Source of the DNA: Sphingomonas glacialis
GTDB taxonomy: Bacteria; Pseudomonadota; Alphaproteobacteria; Sphingomonadales; Sphingomonadaceae
Assembly: GCF_006439055.1 (NCBI RefSeq)
Contig: NZ_RCZC01000001.1
Coordinates: 62,001-126,000 of the forward strand
Length of the DNA stretch: 64,000 nt
Reading direction: 5' to 3'
Below, in pieces: positions 10,770-20,314 of the stretch (the stretch's first letter is position 1; every line of letters begins with the position of its first letter). Under the pieces are notes generated by a model, which saw only the letters and a list, made by a program, of their open reading frames with translations, ran no database searches and was not told where the DNA came from. Both the position numbers and the translations under genes were made by a program.

Positions 10770-11330
10770 CTAGATCACGTCCAGCACAAGCCCCAAATCG
10801 CGCGCTTCCTCAGCCTCGATATACCAATTGGCCGGCGCCTTCTCGCGCAGCTCCTCGAAATCGACCTGGCTGTCCTTGACGATCGCGCGGAAGCCCTCTT
10901 CCTCGATTTCGATCGAATGCTCGACCTCGTGCAGCGCTGCCTTGATCGACGCGACCACCATCCGCAGCGGACCGTCGAGGCTGATCTCCTTCGAGATCTT
11001 GCGCTCGTGGATCATCAGCCGCGTGTGCCGCGTGAGGAAGCGGCGATCGACCGGAAACCCCGCCATGAAGGTCGCGCCGGCCGAATAGACCGCGACCTTG
11101 CCGAGGAACAGGATCTCGCGCTGGTCATACTCGCCGAGCAGCCGGATGTCGTCGGCCATCGTTCGCGCGACCTCGGGATCGCCGCCGAGCGTCGTCAGCG
11201 CGATGACGATCGTGCCCTCGCTCGGGCAGGCATCGAGCTGCTGGCGGAAATTGGTGTACATCAGCTGGTCGACCGGACCCGACAGGCGGATGTGCGGATT
11301 GGCGAGCAAGGGATAGCGGGTGGCGTTCAT
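10770..11330 (-). CDS. ClpP-like (peptidase S14 family) protein, triad incomplete
   Basis: The 186-residue protein has the ClpP fold signatures: Ser83 in VYSAGATFMAGFP and His108 in LMIHERKIS, separated by 25 residues exactly as in true ClpP. The position aligning with the catalytic Asp (ClpP DRFLSAPEA-type motif) reads NWYIEAEEA, so Asn168 replaces Asp. There is no clpX or clpA nearby. It lies between the C13 peptidase gene and sdhB on the same strand. It may be a ClpP paralogue with altered or lost activity, or a regulatory subunit; function not established here. Confidence 0.8.
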   Translation of the reverse strand: MNATRYPLLANPHIRLSGPVDQLMYTNFRQQLDACPSEGTIVIALTTLGGDPEVARTMADDIRLLGEYDQREILFLGKVAVYSAGATFMAGFPVDRRFLTRHTRLMIHERKISKEISLDGPLRMVVASIKAALHEVEHSIEIEEEGFRAIVKDSQVDFEELREKAPANWYIEAEEARDLGLVLDVI

Positions 11331-11411
11331 GCCCGCCCAAACCGGCGAGACCCGGCTGAGTTCCGGCCCTTTCGGTCCGATCGCGAATTTACTGCGCGCA
11401 GGCCCGATCGG

Positions 11412-12392
11412 TCACTTCGCGTCGAACAGCGTCGTCGCGGGTCGCCCGACCGGCGCGGTCTCCGCCGCGGGTATGCGCGCGTCGAGCGGCGCCAGCCAGC
11501 GCTTGGCATCGACCCCGATCTCGATCTGCGGCGCCGACGGAGCGAGTCCGCTCGCGCCTTCCCATGTCGCGATCAGCGACACCGCCTCGGAATTGGCGTC
11601 GCTCAGCGACTGGCGCTTGCGCAGCGCATGGTTGATCAGCGCATCGCCGAAAAAGGTCCAGTCGCTGTCGGCGTGACAGCCGAACGAGGTGCGATCGGCC
11701 GCGGCGGCGGTGATCACGACGCTGTCGTCGCTCGCCAGCATCGGCACGAACACCCCGGCATAACAGGCGCCGACCATCACCAGCCGCCGCGCGATGCCGA
11801 GCGATTCGAGCATGTCGGCAAGCCGCACCGGCGAGATCGCGCCATAGCCCTGGTCGCCGTCATTATAGACGATGCCGAGCGGTACGCCGTGGCTCGTGAC
11901 GTAGAGGATCAGCACATCCTCCTTGCGGTCCATCACTTCGGCAACGCGCGCGAGCACCGCCGCCAGCGCCTCGGGCGAACCACGCGGCAGGTCGCTCGGT
12001 GCATGACCGTCGCTGCTGGCGAGTACGATCGTCCGCCCCGCCGCGCCATAGCGCCGCGACAGCACCCGCCCCGCCTCGCGCGCTTCGCGCCCGAACACCG
12101 GATCGCTGTCGAGCCCGACCGCGACGACATAGGCGTCGATCACCCCCGGCCGCTGCGGCGCGAGACCGGCGAGCGCGCGGTCGAGCCGGCGATGCTCGGC
12201 GAGGATCGCTTGCGGGGTGCGATCGCGCTCGATCGTGATGCCGGCATTGGCCTGGACGACCACGTCCTCGTCACTCTGTCCGATCAGCGGGGGCGGCAGC
12301 GTATGGCGCGGGGGATCATAGGGTTGCGCACAGGCGATCGGGCTGACTGAGGCAAGCCAAGCGAGGACGATCGCCCACGTGATCCGTAGCAT
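11412..12392 (-). CDS. Secreted C13-family (legumain-like) cysteine peptidase
   Basis: The start MLRITWAIVLAWL gives 326 residues with an N-terminal signal peptide ending near ACA-QP. The catalytic dyad typical of clan CD is visible as His in VTSHGVPLG and Cys in VGACYAGVF, about 50 residues apart, with a DAYVVAVGLDSDPVFGREA segment usual for bacterial C13 proteins. The product is likely periplasmic. It reads with the flanking ClpP-like gene and sdhB. Substrate unknown; the position inside the sdh locus may be coincidence. Confidence 0.8.
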   Translation of the reverse strand: MLRITWAIVLAWLASVSPIACAQPYDPPRHTLPPPLIGQSDEDVVVQANAGITIERDRTPQAILAEHRRLDRALAGLAPQRPGVIDAYVVAVGLDSDPVFGREAREAGRVLSRRYGAAGRTIVLASSDGHAPSDLPRGSPEALAAVLARVAEVMDRKEDVLILYVTSHGVPLGIVYNDGDQGYGAISPVRLADMLESLGIARRLVMVGACYAGVFVPMLASDDSVVITAAAADRTSFGCHADSDWTFFGDALINHALRKRQSLSDANSEAVSLIATWEGASGLAPSAPQIEIGVDAKRWLAPLDARIPAAETAPVGRPATTLFDAK

Positions 12393-12749
12393 GTTCGTTC
12401 CTCGAGTGCCCACAAGGCCAGTCTGTGCGATGTGATCGGCCTGTCAAGCTGGCGCAAAAGCCCACCGATTGCGAGATCAAGAGGCATGTTCGAGTTCGAC
12501 CCCCGCCAAGAGCGAAGCGAACAAGATCAAACACCTTCTCGATTGTGTTGAGGCTTAAGCGCTATGGGGGTGATGAACACCTGACCACTCTGGGCGTGGT
12601 GGACTATCGCGGATAAGCGCGACATCTTTCCCTCGGAACCATTGACCATCGCCGCTGGACGGCAACCGCGAGGATATCGATCATCTGATCGCTTGGGCGG
12701 CAGCACAGCGGGCCGCTCCACCGAAGCCGTAACCGACCACCCTACAAAA
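12393..12749. other. 357-bp gap without a recognisable gene
   Basis: This is the longest gene-free stretch in the window and is visibly less GC-rich than its surroundings (for example around 12530-12600). Short open frames exist on both strands, but none has a ribosome binding site or familiar content. A fragment at 12655-12729 reads LDGNREDIDHLIAWAAAQRA before a stop, which looks like a degraded gene end. No tRNA or small-RNA structure was recognised. Confidence 0.5.
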
Positions 12750-13241
12750 CTATCGCGCGTGGACCCGACAGCGCGCCCGCACCGTATCCACCAGCGTATC
12801 GAAATCATATTCGCTCGGTAGCATCGAGCAGGCAATGGTGAACTTGCCACGCGGGTGCCGGAGTTCGAGAAAGCGATGCGACCGGATCTGCGTCAGCCGC
12901 AGGCCGCTAATCTCGGCATAGCGGACGGTCTCGACGGTACGGCTGAACCCGCTCTTGGGCGCAGAAATGGCATGCCGGTCGAGGACGACTTGCACAGCCG
13001 GGCCGAACGACCGTGCGAGCCCTGCCAAGGCGATGAACAGTCCGACGGCAAAAGTGCCGGCAACTGCCCATTGAAACACCGTCGCCGCGCCGCGGTCGAG
13101 CCGGATCAGGCCATCGATGATCATCCCGCGATCGTTATCGAGCGCGAACTTCGCCATCAGCACCGCCGACCCGGCGCAGAAGGCGGCGGCGAGCGCGAAC
13201 CGCAGCGTATTCGGTTGGTAGTCGTACCGAATCGTGTCCAC
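12750..13241 (-). CDS. Two-helix membrane protein with C-terminal PH-like (YcxB-type) domain
   Basis: The start is taken as GTG at 13241 (VDTIRYDYQPNTLRF), 20 bp after the sdhA stop, giving 163 residues. Two membrane helices are visible (about 16-35, FALAAAFCAGSAVLMAK, and about 52-75), followed by a roughly 80-residue beta-rich domain with VVLDRHAISAPKSGF and VRYAEISGLRL, the layout of bacterial YcxB/PH-like proteins. A frame extending into sdhA exists but is antisense-type noise. A protein of similar plan is encoded at 19748-20314. Function unknown; it may sense or organise at the membrane. Confidence 0.7.
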   Translation of the reverse strand: MDTIRYDYQPNTLRFALAAAFCAGSAVLMAKFALDNDRGMIIDGLIRLDRGAATVFQWAVAGTFAVGLFIALAGLARSFGPAVQVVLDRHAISAPKSGFSRTVETVRYAEISGLRLTQIRSHRFLELRHPRGKFTIACSMLPSEYDFDTLVDTVRARCRVHAR

Positions 13242-13261
13242 GGCGCGCGCCCGCTTTTCGC

Positions 13262-15064
13262 TCAGTAAACCCGCTTCTTCGGCTTGATATACTCGGCCTC
13301 TTCGGTGAGCGTGTAATCGTGGACCGGGCGATAGCCGATCTCGACCTTGCCGCCGACGCCGCCCCAGCCCGTGAAGGTCGCGGTGGTGTGCTTCATCCAG
13401 TTCGCGTCGTCGCGGTCGGGATGATCCTCGTTGACGTGCGCGCCGCGCGATTCCTTGCGGTTCTCGGCCGACTGCATCGTCACCATCGCCTGCGCGAGCA
13501 GATTGTCGAGCTCGAGCGTCTCGACCAGATCGGTGTTCCAGATCAGCGAGCGATCCTTGACCGCGACGTCCGCCAGCTTGGCATAGGTCGCCTTGATCTG
13601 CGCGACGCCCTCGGTCAGCAGCTCGTTGTCGCGGAACACCGCGCAATTCTTCTGCATCGTGCGCTGCATCTCGACGCGGATCTCCGCGGTCGGGATCGTG
13701 CCGGTCGCATTGCGGAACCGGTCGAGCCGGGCGAGCGACAGCTCTTCCGAACCCTTGGGCAGCGGCTGGTGCGGCGTGTTGGGCTTCAACGTGTCCTTGA
13801 TCCGCAAGCCCGTCGCGCGGCCGAACACCACGAGATCGATCAGCGAGTTCGAGCCCAGGCGGTTTGCGCCATGGACCGAGACGCATGCCGCCTCACCCAC
13901 CGCGAACAGGCCGGGGACGACCGCATCCGGGTTGCCGTCCTTCAGATGGACGACCTCGCCGTGATAGTTGGTCGGGATACCGCCCATGTTGTAATGCACA
14001 GTCGGCGTGACAGGCAGCGGCTGGCGCGTCAGGTCGACGCCGGCGAAGATCTTGCCGGTCTCGGTGATGCCCGGCAGGCGCTCGGCGAGCACCTTGGGGT
14101 CGATATGGTCGAGATGGAGCCAGATATGGTCGCCATTCTTGCCGACGCCGCGGCCCTCGCGCATTTCAAGCGCCATCGAGCGCGACACGACGTCACGCGA
14201 CGCCAGGTCCTTCGCGCTAGGAGCATAGCGCTCCATGAAGCGCTCGCCCTCGGAGTTGGTGAGATAGCCGCCCTCGCCGCGCGCGCCCTCGGTGATGAGC
14301 ACGCCCGCACCGTAGATGCCGGTCGGGTGGAACTGCACGAACTCCATGTCCTGCAACGGGAGCCCTGCGCGCAGCACCATCGCATTGCCGTCGCCGGTGC
14401 AGGTATGCGCCGAGGTTGCCGAATAATAGGTCCGGCCATAGCCGCCCGTCGCGAGCACGACGTTGTGCGCGCGGAAGCGGTGGATCGAGCCGTCGTCCAT
14501 GCACAGCGCGATCACGCCGCGGCACACGCCGTCTTCCATGATCAGGTCGAGCGCGAAATATTCGATGTAGAAGTCGGCGTCATACTTCAGGCTCTGCTGG
14601 TAGAGCGCGTGGAGCATGGCGTGGCCGGTACGATCGGCGGCAGCGGCGGTGCGCTGGACCGGAGGCCCCTCGCCCATGTTCTGCATGTGGCCGCCGAACG
14701 GACGCTGGTAGATCGTGCCATTCTCGTTGCGGCTGAACGGCACGCCGGCATGCTCGAGCTCGTAAACGGCCGCCGGTGCTTCGCGCACCATATACTCGAT
14801 CGCGTCCTGGTCGCCGAGCCAGTCCGAACCCTTGACGGTGTCGAACATGTGCCACGTCCAATGGTCGGGCGAATTGTTGCCGAGCGACGCGGCGATGCCG
14901 CCCTGCGCAGCGACGGTGTGCGAGCGCGTCGGGAACACCTTGGTGATGCACGCGGTCTTGAGACCCGTCTCGGCGATGCCCATCGTGGCGCGAAGCCCCG
15001 AGCCGCCGGCACCCACGACGACAGCGTCATAGGTATGGTCGATGATCTTATATGCCTCAGACAT
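13262..15064 (-). CDS. sdhA: Succinate dehydrogenase flavoprotein subunit
   Basis: Catalytic subunit of complex II oxidising succinate to fumarate. The 600 residues include the FAD fold [12 protein letters not shown] (15-26), the covalent FAD attachment His49 in [10 protein letters not shown], and active-site segments HPTGIYGAG and ARGEGGYL. The C-terminal helical and capping regions complete the usual length. Its start overlaps the sdhD stop by 8 bp, so translation is probably coupled. A small membrane-protein gene follows 20 bp downstream instead of sdhB. Confidence 0.97.
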   Translation of the reverse strand: MSEAYKIIDHTYDAVVVGAGGSGLRATMGIAETGLKTACITKVFPTRSHTVAAQGGIAASLGNNSPDHWTWHMFDTVKGSDWLGDQDAIEYMVREAPAAVYELEHAGVPFSRNENGTIYQRPFGGHMQNMGEGPPVQRTAAAADRTGHAMLHALYQQSLKYDADFYIEYFALDLIMEDGVCRGVIALCMDDGSIHRFRAHNVVLATGGYGRTYYSATSAHTCTGDGNAMVLRAGLPLQDMEFVQFHPTGIYGAGVLITEGARGEGGYLTNSEGERFMERYAPSAKDLASRDVVSRSMALEMREGRGVGKNGDHIWLHLDHIDPKVLAERLPGITETGKIFAGVDLTRQPLPVTPTVHYNMGGIPTNYHGEVVHLKDGNPDAVVPGLFAVGEAACVSVHGANRLGSNSLIDLVVFGRATGLRIKDTLKPNTPHQPLPKGSEELSLARLDRFRNATGTIPTAEIRVEMQRTMQKNCAVFRDNELLTEGVAQIKATYAKLADVAVKDRSLIWNTDLVETLELDNLLAQAMVTMQSAENRKESRGAHVNEDHPDRDDANWMKHTTATFTGWGGVGGKVEIGYRPVHDYTLTEEAEYIKPKKRVY

Positions 15065-15455
15065 GCGGCACTCCGGTGGTGGCGGTGAAGGCGACCTTGA
15101 GGATCGCGAAAAGGGCGATGGCGCCGCTGCCGAAGGTGAAGAAGTTGAGCAGCAGCATCAAAGCGACCCGGCTGGCGCCGTGCTGATAATCCTCGATCAG
15201 CACCTGCAGCCCGAGCCGGAAGTGATAGAAGACCGAAAGGACCAGCAGCACGAGCGGGATCGCCGCCCAGGGCGAACCGAGCCAGGTGTGGACCGTGTCG
15301 AAATCATAGGCCGGCAGGCGGACGAGCGCGACGAAGAACCAGAGCGTGAGGAACAGGTTCGATCCGGCGGTGACGCGCTGCGCCCACCAATGGTGCGCGC
15401 CTTCCTTGGCGCTGCCGAGACCGCGGACGCGGCCGAGTTCGGTTCCGTTACCCAT
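15057..15455 (-). CDS. sdhD: Succinate dehydrogenase membrane anchor subunit D
   Basis: The 132-residue protein has three hydrophobic helices and the family motif of a His in the second helix followed ten residues later by Asp-Tyr ([17 protein letters not shown]: His78, Asp89, Tyr90), which supply a haem b ligand and part of the quinone site. It lies 1 bp after sdhC and overlaps sdhA by 8 bp. With SdhC it anchors the complex in the inner membrane. Confidence 0.92.
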   Translation of the reverse strand: MGNGTELGRVRGLGSAKEGAHHWWAQRVTAGSNLFLTLWFFVALVRLPAYDFDTVHTWLGSPWAAIPLVLLVLSVFYHFRLGLQVLIEDYQHGASRVALMLLLNFFTFGSGAIALFAILKVAFTATTGVPHV

Positions 15456-15456
15456 C

Positions 15457-15915
15457 TTACTTGACCCCCAGGATATAGGCCCAGACGAGCACCGTCGCCA
15501 CCACCGCGAAGACCATCGTCGCGATCGAACCCGCGCGGTTGACCTTCAGCTCGTAGCCGGCGCCGGCATCGAGGAAGAAGTGGCGGATGCCCGTTGCCAT
15601 ATGCTGAAAGAAGCACAGCGTCATGCCGATCCCGAACAGATAGCCGAGCGCGCCGCCGGCGACTTCGCCGAACACGTGGTAGAAGGTGTGATAGCTCTCG
15701 CGCCCGGCCGCGATCGCGGCGAGCCACCAGACGAGCACGACCGTACCGACGGTCGCCATGCCGTCGCCGGTGATGCGGTGCAGGATCGAGACCACCATGT
15801 GCGGACCGGGTTTCCAGATCGACAGATGCGGACTGAGCGGTCGGGCGCGGGGTGTTGGGCTGGCCAAGGCTAGGACGTCCTCGTCATATTGGGTTGTCGC
15901 TCTCTTAGTCGGCAA
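15457..15915 (-). CDS. sdhC: Succinate dehydrogenase cytochrome b556 subunit
   Basis: First gene of the sdhCDA unit, 152 residues. The conserved amphipathic segment RPLSPHLSIW leads into SILHRITG (quinone-site Ser43, His46, Arg47), and HMATGIRHFFLD (His105, the likely haem ligand, and His112) marks the second helix; three membrane helices are visible. A promoter is expected in the 174-bp gap to the divergent receptor gene, which also holds a striking inverted repeat. Confidence 0.93.
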   Translation of the reverse strand: MPTKRATTQYDEDVLALASPTPRARPLSPHLSIWKPGPHMVVSILHRITGDGMATVGTVVLVWWLAAIAAGRESYHTFYHVFGEVAGGALGYLFGIGMTLCFFQHMATGIRHFFLDAGAGYELKVNRAGSIATMVFAVVATVLVWAYILGVK

Positions 15916-15947
15916 GTCGCGCGATGCAAGGTTTCTGGCATGCCACG

Positions 15948-15968
15948 CAGCTGCAGCAATTGCAGCTG
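15948..15968. promoter_or_regulatory. Inverted repeat CAGCTGCA-N5-TGCAGCTG upstream of sdhC
   Basis: A perfect 8-bp inverted repeat with a GCAAT spacer lies 33 bp upstream of the sdhC start in the divergent sdhC/receptor spacer. Size and symmetry suit a dimeric regulator's operator; in RNA it would form a hairpin. No regulator can be named. Confidence 0.4.
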
Positions 15969-16089
15969 GGCACTTTGCCCCAGGGGCTACCTAGGGCTTA
16001 CTGGGCGTTAACCAAATGGCGGTAAGCCATCCGATGACCGCCGGCCTGTAGCGTACAGCCCTTGGCCGCGGCAGATTCGGAGCTTCGCC

Positions 16090-17448
16090 TTGAACGCCAC
16101 TGTTATGCCTGCCCCCGGAACGGTCGCCGCGACCATCGATATCCGGGCGCGCCTGCGCGCCTTCGATTTCGACAATACGCTGGAAGCCGCCGCCCGCACG
16201 GTCTGGAGCGTGCTCGAACCCGACGCCGCCGAGATCGCGCTCGCCTTCTGGGCGCAATGGCGCCGCGCGAGCCCGGGCGAGAAGAGCTGGCAGCCGCATG
16301 AGGAGGCCAAGATGATCGAGCTCGGCGTCACCTACCTGCGCAACCGTTTCTGCGATGTGTCCGGCCGCGCCTGGATCGAGTCGATGGAGCGCTCGGTCGC
16401 CTCGGGCTATAAAGAAGGCGTATCGACGATGGCATTGCTGTCGATGACCTGCGCCAGCGACCGCGCGGCGCTCGACATCCTGTTCAAGCGCGTCAAGGGC
16501 GACGATCCGCGCCTGCCGGTGTTCATCGACACGCTGATGCGCCTCACCGGGCTCGAGGCCGAGATCACCGTCGAAATCTACAACGCCTTCCGCCTCAACA
16601 GCGCGCAGGGCGAGCGCGACCGACTCGCCACCGAATTCCGCGAGCGCATCGCCGCGACGGTCGAGGAAGCAACGCAGGAATCCGAAGTGCTGCGCGGCCA
16701 GTCGGTCCGAACCTCGACGTCCGCGCGCGGCATGCTCGGCAAGACGAGCGAAGTCGCTGCCGCCGCCGAACAGTCGGCGATGGCGATGCGCGAGGCCGCG
16801 CAGACCGCCGCGGGCCTGATCCGCGCGATCGAGGATGCGCGCAGCGAAGTCGAAGCCGCCGCCGAAATCGCCACGCGCGCCTCGACCCAGGCGAGCACCG
16901 CGGTCGGCATGTCGGAAACGCTCAGCGACCACGCGAAATCGATCGAATCGATCCTCGGCCTGATCCGCGACATCGCCGGCCAGACCAACCTGCTCGCGCT
17001 CAACGCCACGATCGAGGCGGCGCGCGCCGGCGATTCGGGGCGTGGCTTCGCCGTCGTCGCGCAGGAGGTGAAGAGCCTCGCCAACCAGACCGCGCGCGCG
17101 ACCGACGACATCGCCGCCAAGATCGCCGCGATCCAGTCGGCAACGCGCTCGACCGTCGCGACCAATGCCTCGATCAAATCGACCGTCGCCGAGGTCCAGG
17201 AAAGCGCCAACCGCATCCGCTATGCGATGGAGGCGCAGGCGCACACCGTCACCGCGATCACCGCCGCGGTCGACGAGACCGCGCTCGCCGCCGATTCGAT
17301 GTCGAACACCATCACCGCGATCCGCGAGGACACCGAATCGGTCGCCTCCGAGATCGACAGCGTCGGGCGCGGCTTCGATTCGCTCGACCACAAACTGGGT
17401 ACACTAAAGAACCGTGCGAGCGACTTTGTCGCAAAAGTCGCGGCGTAA
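16090..17448 (+). CDS. Soluble methyl-accepting chemotaxis-like receptor (first of tandem pair)
   Basis: The 452-residue protein has no membrane helix. Residues about 15-165 form an alpha-helical sensor module whose layout (FW..W repeats) recalls globin-coupled sensors, but no proximal haem His could be placed. The remainder is an MCP signalling domain with the kinase-control hairpin tip [20 protein letters not shown]. No pentapeptide methylation tether is visible. TTG at 16090 is favoured as start because GGAG sits 7 bases upstream; an ATG follows at 16105. The paralogue lies 21 bp downstream. No che genes are nearby. Confidence 0.8.
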   Translation: MNATVMPAPGTVAATIDIRARLRAFDFDNTLEAAARTVWSVLEPDAAEIALAFWAQWRRASPGEKSWQPHEEAKMIELGVTYLRNRFCDVSGRAWIESMERSVASGYKEGVSTMALLSMTCASDRAALDILFKRVKGDDPRLPVFIDTLMRLTGLEAEITVEIYNAFRLNSAQGERDRLATEFRERIAATVEEATQESEVLRGQSVRTSTSARGMLGKTSEVAAAAEQSAMAMREAAQTAAGLIRAIEDARSEVEAAAEIATRASTQASTAVGMSETLSDHAKSIESILGLIRDIAGQTNLLALNATIEAARAGDSGRGFAVVAQEVKSLANQTARATDDIAAKIAAIQSATRSTVATNASIKSTVAEVQESANRIRYAMEAQAHTVTAITAAVDETALAADSMSNTITAIREDTESVASEIDSVGRGFDSLDHKLGTLKNRASDFVAKVAA

Positions 17449-17469
17449 AACCGGGAATGAGGATATGAG

Positions 17470-18849
17470 ATGGCAGTAAGCGAGGCGCCTGCGCGCGCGA
17501 TTCCGGGTGGGTGGAGCGGCGAAAACCGCACCGCCGCCGCCCGCGTCGCGGATTACGACTGGGACGGCAGTGTGCATGCGTGCGCCGACGAGATCACCCA
17601 GGCGATCGCGGGCTACGAGGCCGAGATATCGCGCGCCTTCTGGGAGCATTATCTGTCGCTGCCGGTGACCGCGCATATCCGGGGGCATTTCACCGCGGAC
17701 TATCTCGAGACCCGGATCGCCAACAGCGCGCGCTATACCCACATCAAATATGCCGCGCCCTATGCCGACGATTGGATGCGAATGGCGACGCGCCATGCCG
17801 CCGCCTCGCAAAAGGCCGGCGTGCCGTTGCAGGCGCTGCTCTCGTCGCTGAGCTTTGCGCATAGCCGCACGCTGATCGCGATCGAGGCGAAGCTCGGCAG
17901 CGGCTCGGCGCGCCTGTGTGCGCTCGCTGATTGCGTCCAGCGGCTCGGTCTGGTCGAGGCCGACGTGATGGCGTCGTATCTCGGCACGTACGATGCCGAA
18001 CGCGCGCGCGCCGAACGCCGCACGCGCTCGGCCGATTTCAGCGCGACGATCGCCAGTTCGATCGAGGGCGCCGCCACGCTCGGCAACCGCATCCGCGTCC
18101 AGGCGCAAGGCGCGTCGCGCGCGGCGCGCGGGATGCTCGGCCAGACGAGCGAAGTCGCCGCCGCCGCCGAACAATCGGCGATGGCGATGCGCGAGGCGGC
18201 GCAGACCGCCGCCGGGCTGATCCGCGCGATCGAGGGCGCGCGCGGCGAAGTCGAAGCCGCCGCGGAAATCGCGACGCGCGCCTCGACCCAGGCAAGCACC
18301 GCGGTCTGCATGTCCGAGACGCTCAGCGACCATGCCAAGTCGATCGAATCGATCCTCGGGCTGATCCGCGACATTGCCGGGCAGACCAACCTGCTCGCAC
18401 TCAATGCGACGATCGAGGCGGCACGCGCGGGCGATGCCGGCCGCGGTTTCGCGGTGGTCGCGCAGGAAGTGAAGTCGCTCGCGAACCAGACCGCCCGCGC
18501 GACCGACGACATCGCCGCCAAGATCGCCGCGATCCAGTCGGCGACGCGCTCGACCGTTGAGACCAACGCCTCGATCAAGGCGACCGTCGCCGAGGTCCAG
18601 GAAAGCGCCAACCGCATCCGCTATGCGATGCAGGCGCAGGCACAGACCGTCACCGCGATCACCGCGGCGGTCGACGAGACCGCGCTCGCCGCCGATTCGA
18701 TGTCGGGCACGATCACCGCGATCCGCGCCGGCACCGAACATGTTGCGGGCGAGATCGACACGCTCGAACGCAATTTCGGCGATGTCGACGATCAGTTGAA
18801 CGAACTCAAAGGCGCCGCCGACACCTTCTCGGCCAGCGTCGCGGCCTGA
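17470..18849 (+). CDS. Soluble methyl-accepting chemotaxis-like receptor (second of tandem pair)
   Basis: This 459-residue cytoplasmic receptor repeats the architecture of the preceding gene. The N-terminal sensor (about 25-180) shows the same broad helical pattern ([28 protein letters not shown]) but little residue identity to its neighbour, whereas the signalling domain is nearly identical over about 220 residues. Many synonymous codons differ between the two copies, so the duplication is not recent. The two probably feed the same kinase with different inputs. The ligand is unknown; oxygen or redox sensing by a globin-like fold is a guess. Confidence 0.8.
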   Translation: MAVSEAPARAIPGGWSGENRTAAARVADYDWDGSVHACADEITQAIAGYEAEISRAFWEHYLSLPVTAHIRGHFTADYLETRIANSARYTHIKYAAPYADDWMRMATRHAAASQKAGVPLQALLSSLSFAHSRTLIAIEAKLGSGSARLCALADCVQRLGLVEADVMASYLGTYDAERARAERRTRSADFSATIASSIEGAATLGNRIRVQAQGASRAARGMLGQTSEVAAAAEQSAMAMREAAQTAAGLIRAIEGARGEVEAAAEIATRASTQASTAVCMSETLSDHAKSIESILGLIRDIAGQTNLLALNATIEAARAGDAGRGFAVVAQEVKSLANQTARATDDIAAKIAAIQSATRSTVETNASIKATVAEVQESANRIRYAMQAQAQTVTAITAAVDETALAADSMSGTITAIRAGTEHVAGEIDTLERNFGDVDDQLNELKGAADTFSASVAA

Positions 18850-18866
18850 CTCCCTCCCCCTTCTTC

Positions 18867-18972
18867 TCCCCTCCCTGGAAGGGAGGGGCCGGGGGTGGGT
18901 CGGCCCGTGGCGGCGTCAGCCCTCTCCCTAGGCCGACCCACCCCTCAATCCCCTCCCTTTCAGGGAGGGGAG
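18867..18972. repeat. Palindromic element, CCCTCCCTGGAAGGGAGGG family
   Basis: Same family and size as the element at 10661-10766, including the GGGTGGGTCGGCC inner segment and CCTAGGCCGACCCACCCC return arm. It separates the receptor pair from the SDR gene. Confidence 0.8.
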
Positions 18973-19011
18973 GCAGGTAGCGCGTGCGGACACGTCCCGC
19001 TAAGCTAAGCC

Positions 19012-19710
19012 ATGACCAACATCCTCATCACCGGTTCCTCACGCGGGATAGGTGCCGCCACGCTCACGGCGCTCGAAGCCGCCGGCGCCACCGTCATCGG
19101 CCACGGCACCCGCTCGGGCATCCCCGCCGACTTCGCCGACCCGGCCGCGCCGCGCGCCCTGTGGGACGCAGCGCTCGAGCGCTGCGACGGGCGGATCGAC
19201 GTGCTGATCAACAATGCCGGCGTGTTCGAGGCCAATCCGATCGATTCCGACGATGCCGCCTGGCTCGAGCAATGGGAGCGCACGCTGCGGATCAACCTGA
19301 CCGCCTCGGCCGAACTGTGCCGCTTCGCCGTGCGCCACTGGCAGGAGCGCGCATCCGGCGGACGGATCGTCAACATCGCCAGCCGCGCCGCCTATCGCGG
19401 CGATTCGCCGGCGCACTGGCACTATGCCGCGTCCAAGGCGGGGATGGTGGCGATGACCAAGTCGATCGCGCGCGGCTACGCCCGCGACGGGATTCTGGCG
19501 TTCGCGATCTGCCCCGGCTTCACGATGACCGGAATGGCCGAGGACTATCTCGAAAGCCGCGGCGGCGACGCGCTGCTCGCCGACATCCCGCTCGGCCGCG
19601 TCGCCGCGCCAGAAGAAGTGGCGGAGGCCGCACGCTTCCTCGCGCTCACTGCCCCGCCCTCGATGACCGGCGCGGTGCTCGACATCAACGGCGCGAGCTA
19701 CGTGCGCTAG
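19012..19710 (+). CDS. Short-chain dehydrogenase/reductase
   Basis: Classical SDR of 232 residues: the cofactor motif GSSRGIGAA (8-16), NNAGV, a catalytic Ser in NIASRAAYRG and the Tyr/Lys pair in HYAASKAG. The C-terminal PLGRVAAPEEVAEAARFLA is typical of FabG-like members. The substrate cannot be deduced; there is no fatty-acid gene context. It is followed 37 bp later by a membrane protein gene on the same strand. Confidence 0.85.
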   Translation: MTNILITGSSRGIGAATLTALEAAGATVIGHGTRSGIPADFADPAAPRALWDAALERCDGRIDVLINNAGVFEANPIDSDDAAWLEQWERTLRINLTASAELCRFAVRHWQERASGGRIVNIASRAAYRGDSPAHWHYAASKAGMVAMTKSIARGYARDGILAFAICPGFTMTGMAEDYLESRGGDALLADIPLGRVAAPEEVAEAARFLALTAPPSMTGAVLDINGASYVR

Positions 19711-19747
19711 CCGAGCAGCCGGCGCACAGCGGCTTCGAGGGAATGGC

Positions 19748-20314
19748 ATGAAAGTGACGGGCACGATCGCCGCCGGGGAAAGCACGAGTGCCCTCGCCCA
19801 TATCAAGGGCCGCCGCGGGATCTCCCCGCGGCAGACCAAACTCGTCCTGCTGGTCTGCATGGCGGCGGTCGGTATCCCCGTCGGCGCATGGACCGGAGGC
19901 GCCTGGACCGCGGGGACGATCACGGCGGCCGCGATCACGGTCGAGTTCGCCTTCCTCGGCCTCGCTCTGGGCGCGTTCATCATCGGCCGGCTGGCGGGGC
20001 CTTCACTGCGCAACGCGCTCGCCAGGCGCGGTCAGGCGTACGAGCAGCCCCTTACCTTCGAGCTCACGCCGGAAAGCCTGGTCTACAATCTCGCCGACGT
20101 CACGATGGCGGCGCGCTGGTCTTGCGTCACGGATCTCTATCAAACCCGCAGATACTGGGTCTTTCTCGTCCAAAGCAGCGCGATGGTCCTCCCGCGCCGC
20201 TTCTTTGCCGATCGCGCGGCCGAGCAGGATTTCATCGCAGCCGTCACGGCGCGCATGACGGCGGCAGCGCTGGCGAGAAGCCCGGACGCATCGCGGTTCG
20301 TCGCCGGAGCCTAG
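19748..20314 (+). CDS. Membrane protein with YcxB-like C-terminal domain
   Basis: The 188-residue protein has two membrane helices (about 36-56, LVLLVCMAAVGIPVGAW, and about 62-85) and then a roughly 80-residue domain with LTFELTPESLVYNLADVTMAARWSCV-type pattern, followed by QSSAMVLPRRFF. This fits the YcxB-like family. The plan matches the gene between sdhA and sdhB at 12750-13241. Its stop overlaps by 4 bp that of the convergent nucleotidyltransferase gene. Function unknown. Confidence 0.65.
   Translation: MKVTGTIAAGESTSALAHIKGRRGISPRQTKLVLLVCMAAVGIPVGAWTGGAWTAGTITAAAITVEFAFLGLALGAFIIGRLAGPSLRNALARRGQAYEQPLTFELTPESLVYNLADVTMAARWSCVTDLYQTRRYWVFLVQSSAMVLPRRFFADRAAEQDFIAAVTARMTAAALARSPDASRFVAGA

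Noticed and set aside
12417..12540. Possible tRNA-like sequence around GTTCGAGTTCGACCC
   Set aside because: No acceptor, D or anticodon stem could be paired around it on either strand.
12527..12850. A 107-codon minus-strand frame in the gap next to the PH-like gene
   Set aside because: Overlaps the end of a better-supported gene, lacks a ribosome binding site and has no coding character.
12750..13886. A 378-codon frame extending the PH-like membrane protein into sdhA
   Set aside because: The extra N-terminal part lies in another frame of sdhA; the GTG at 13241 gives a sensible two-helix protein.
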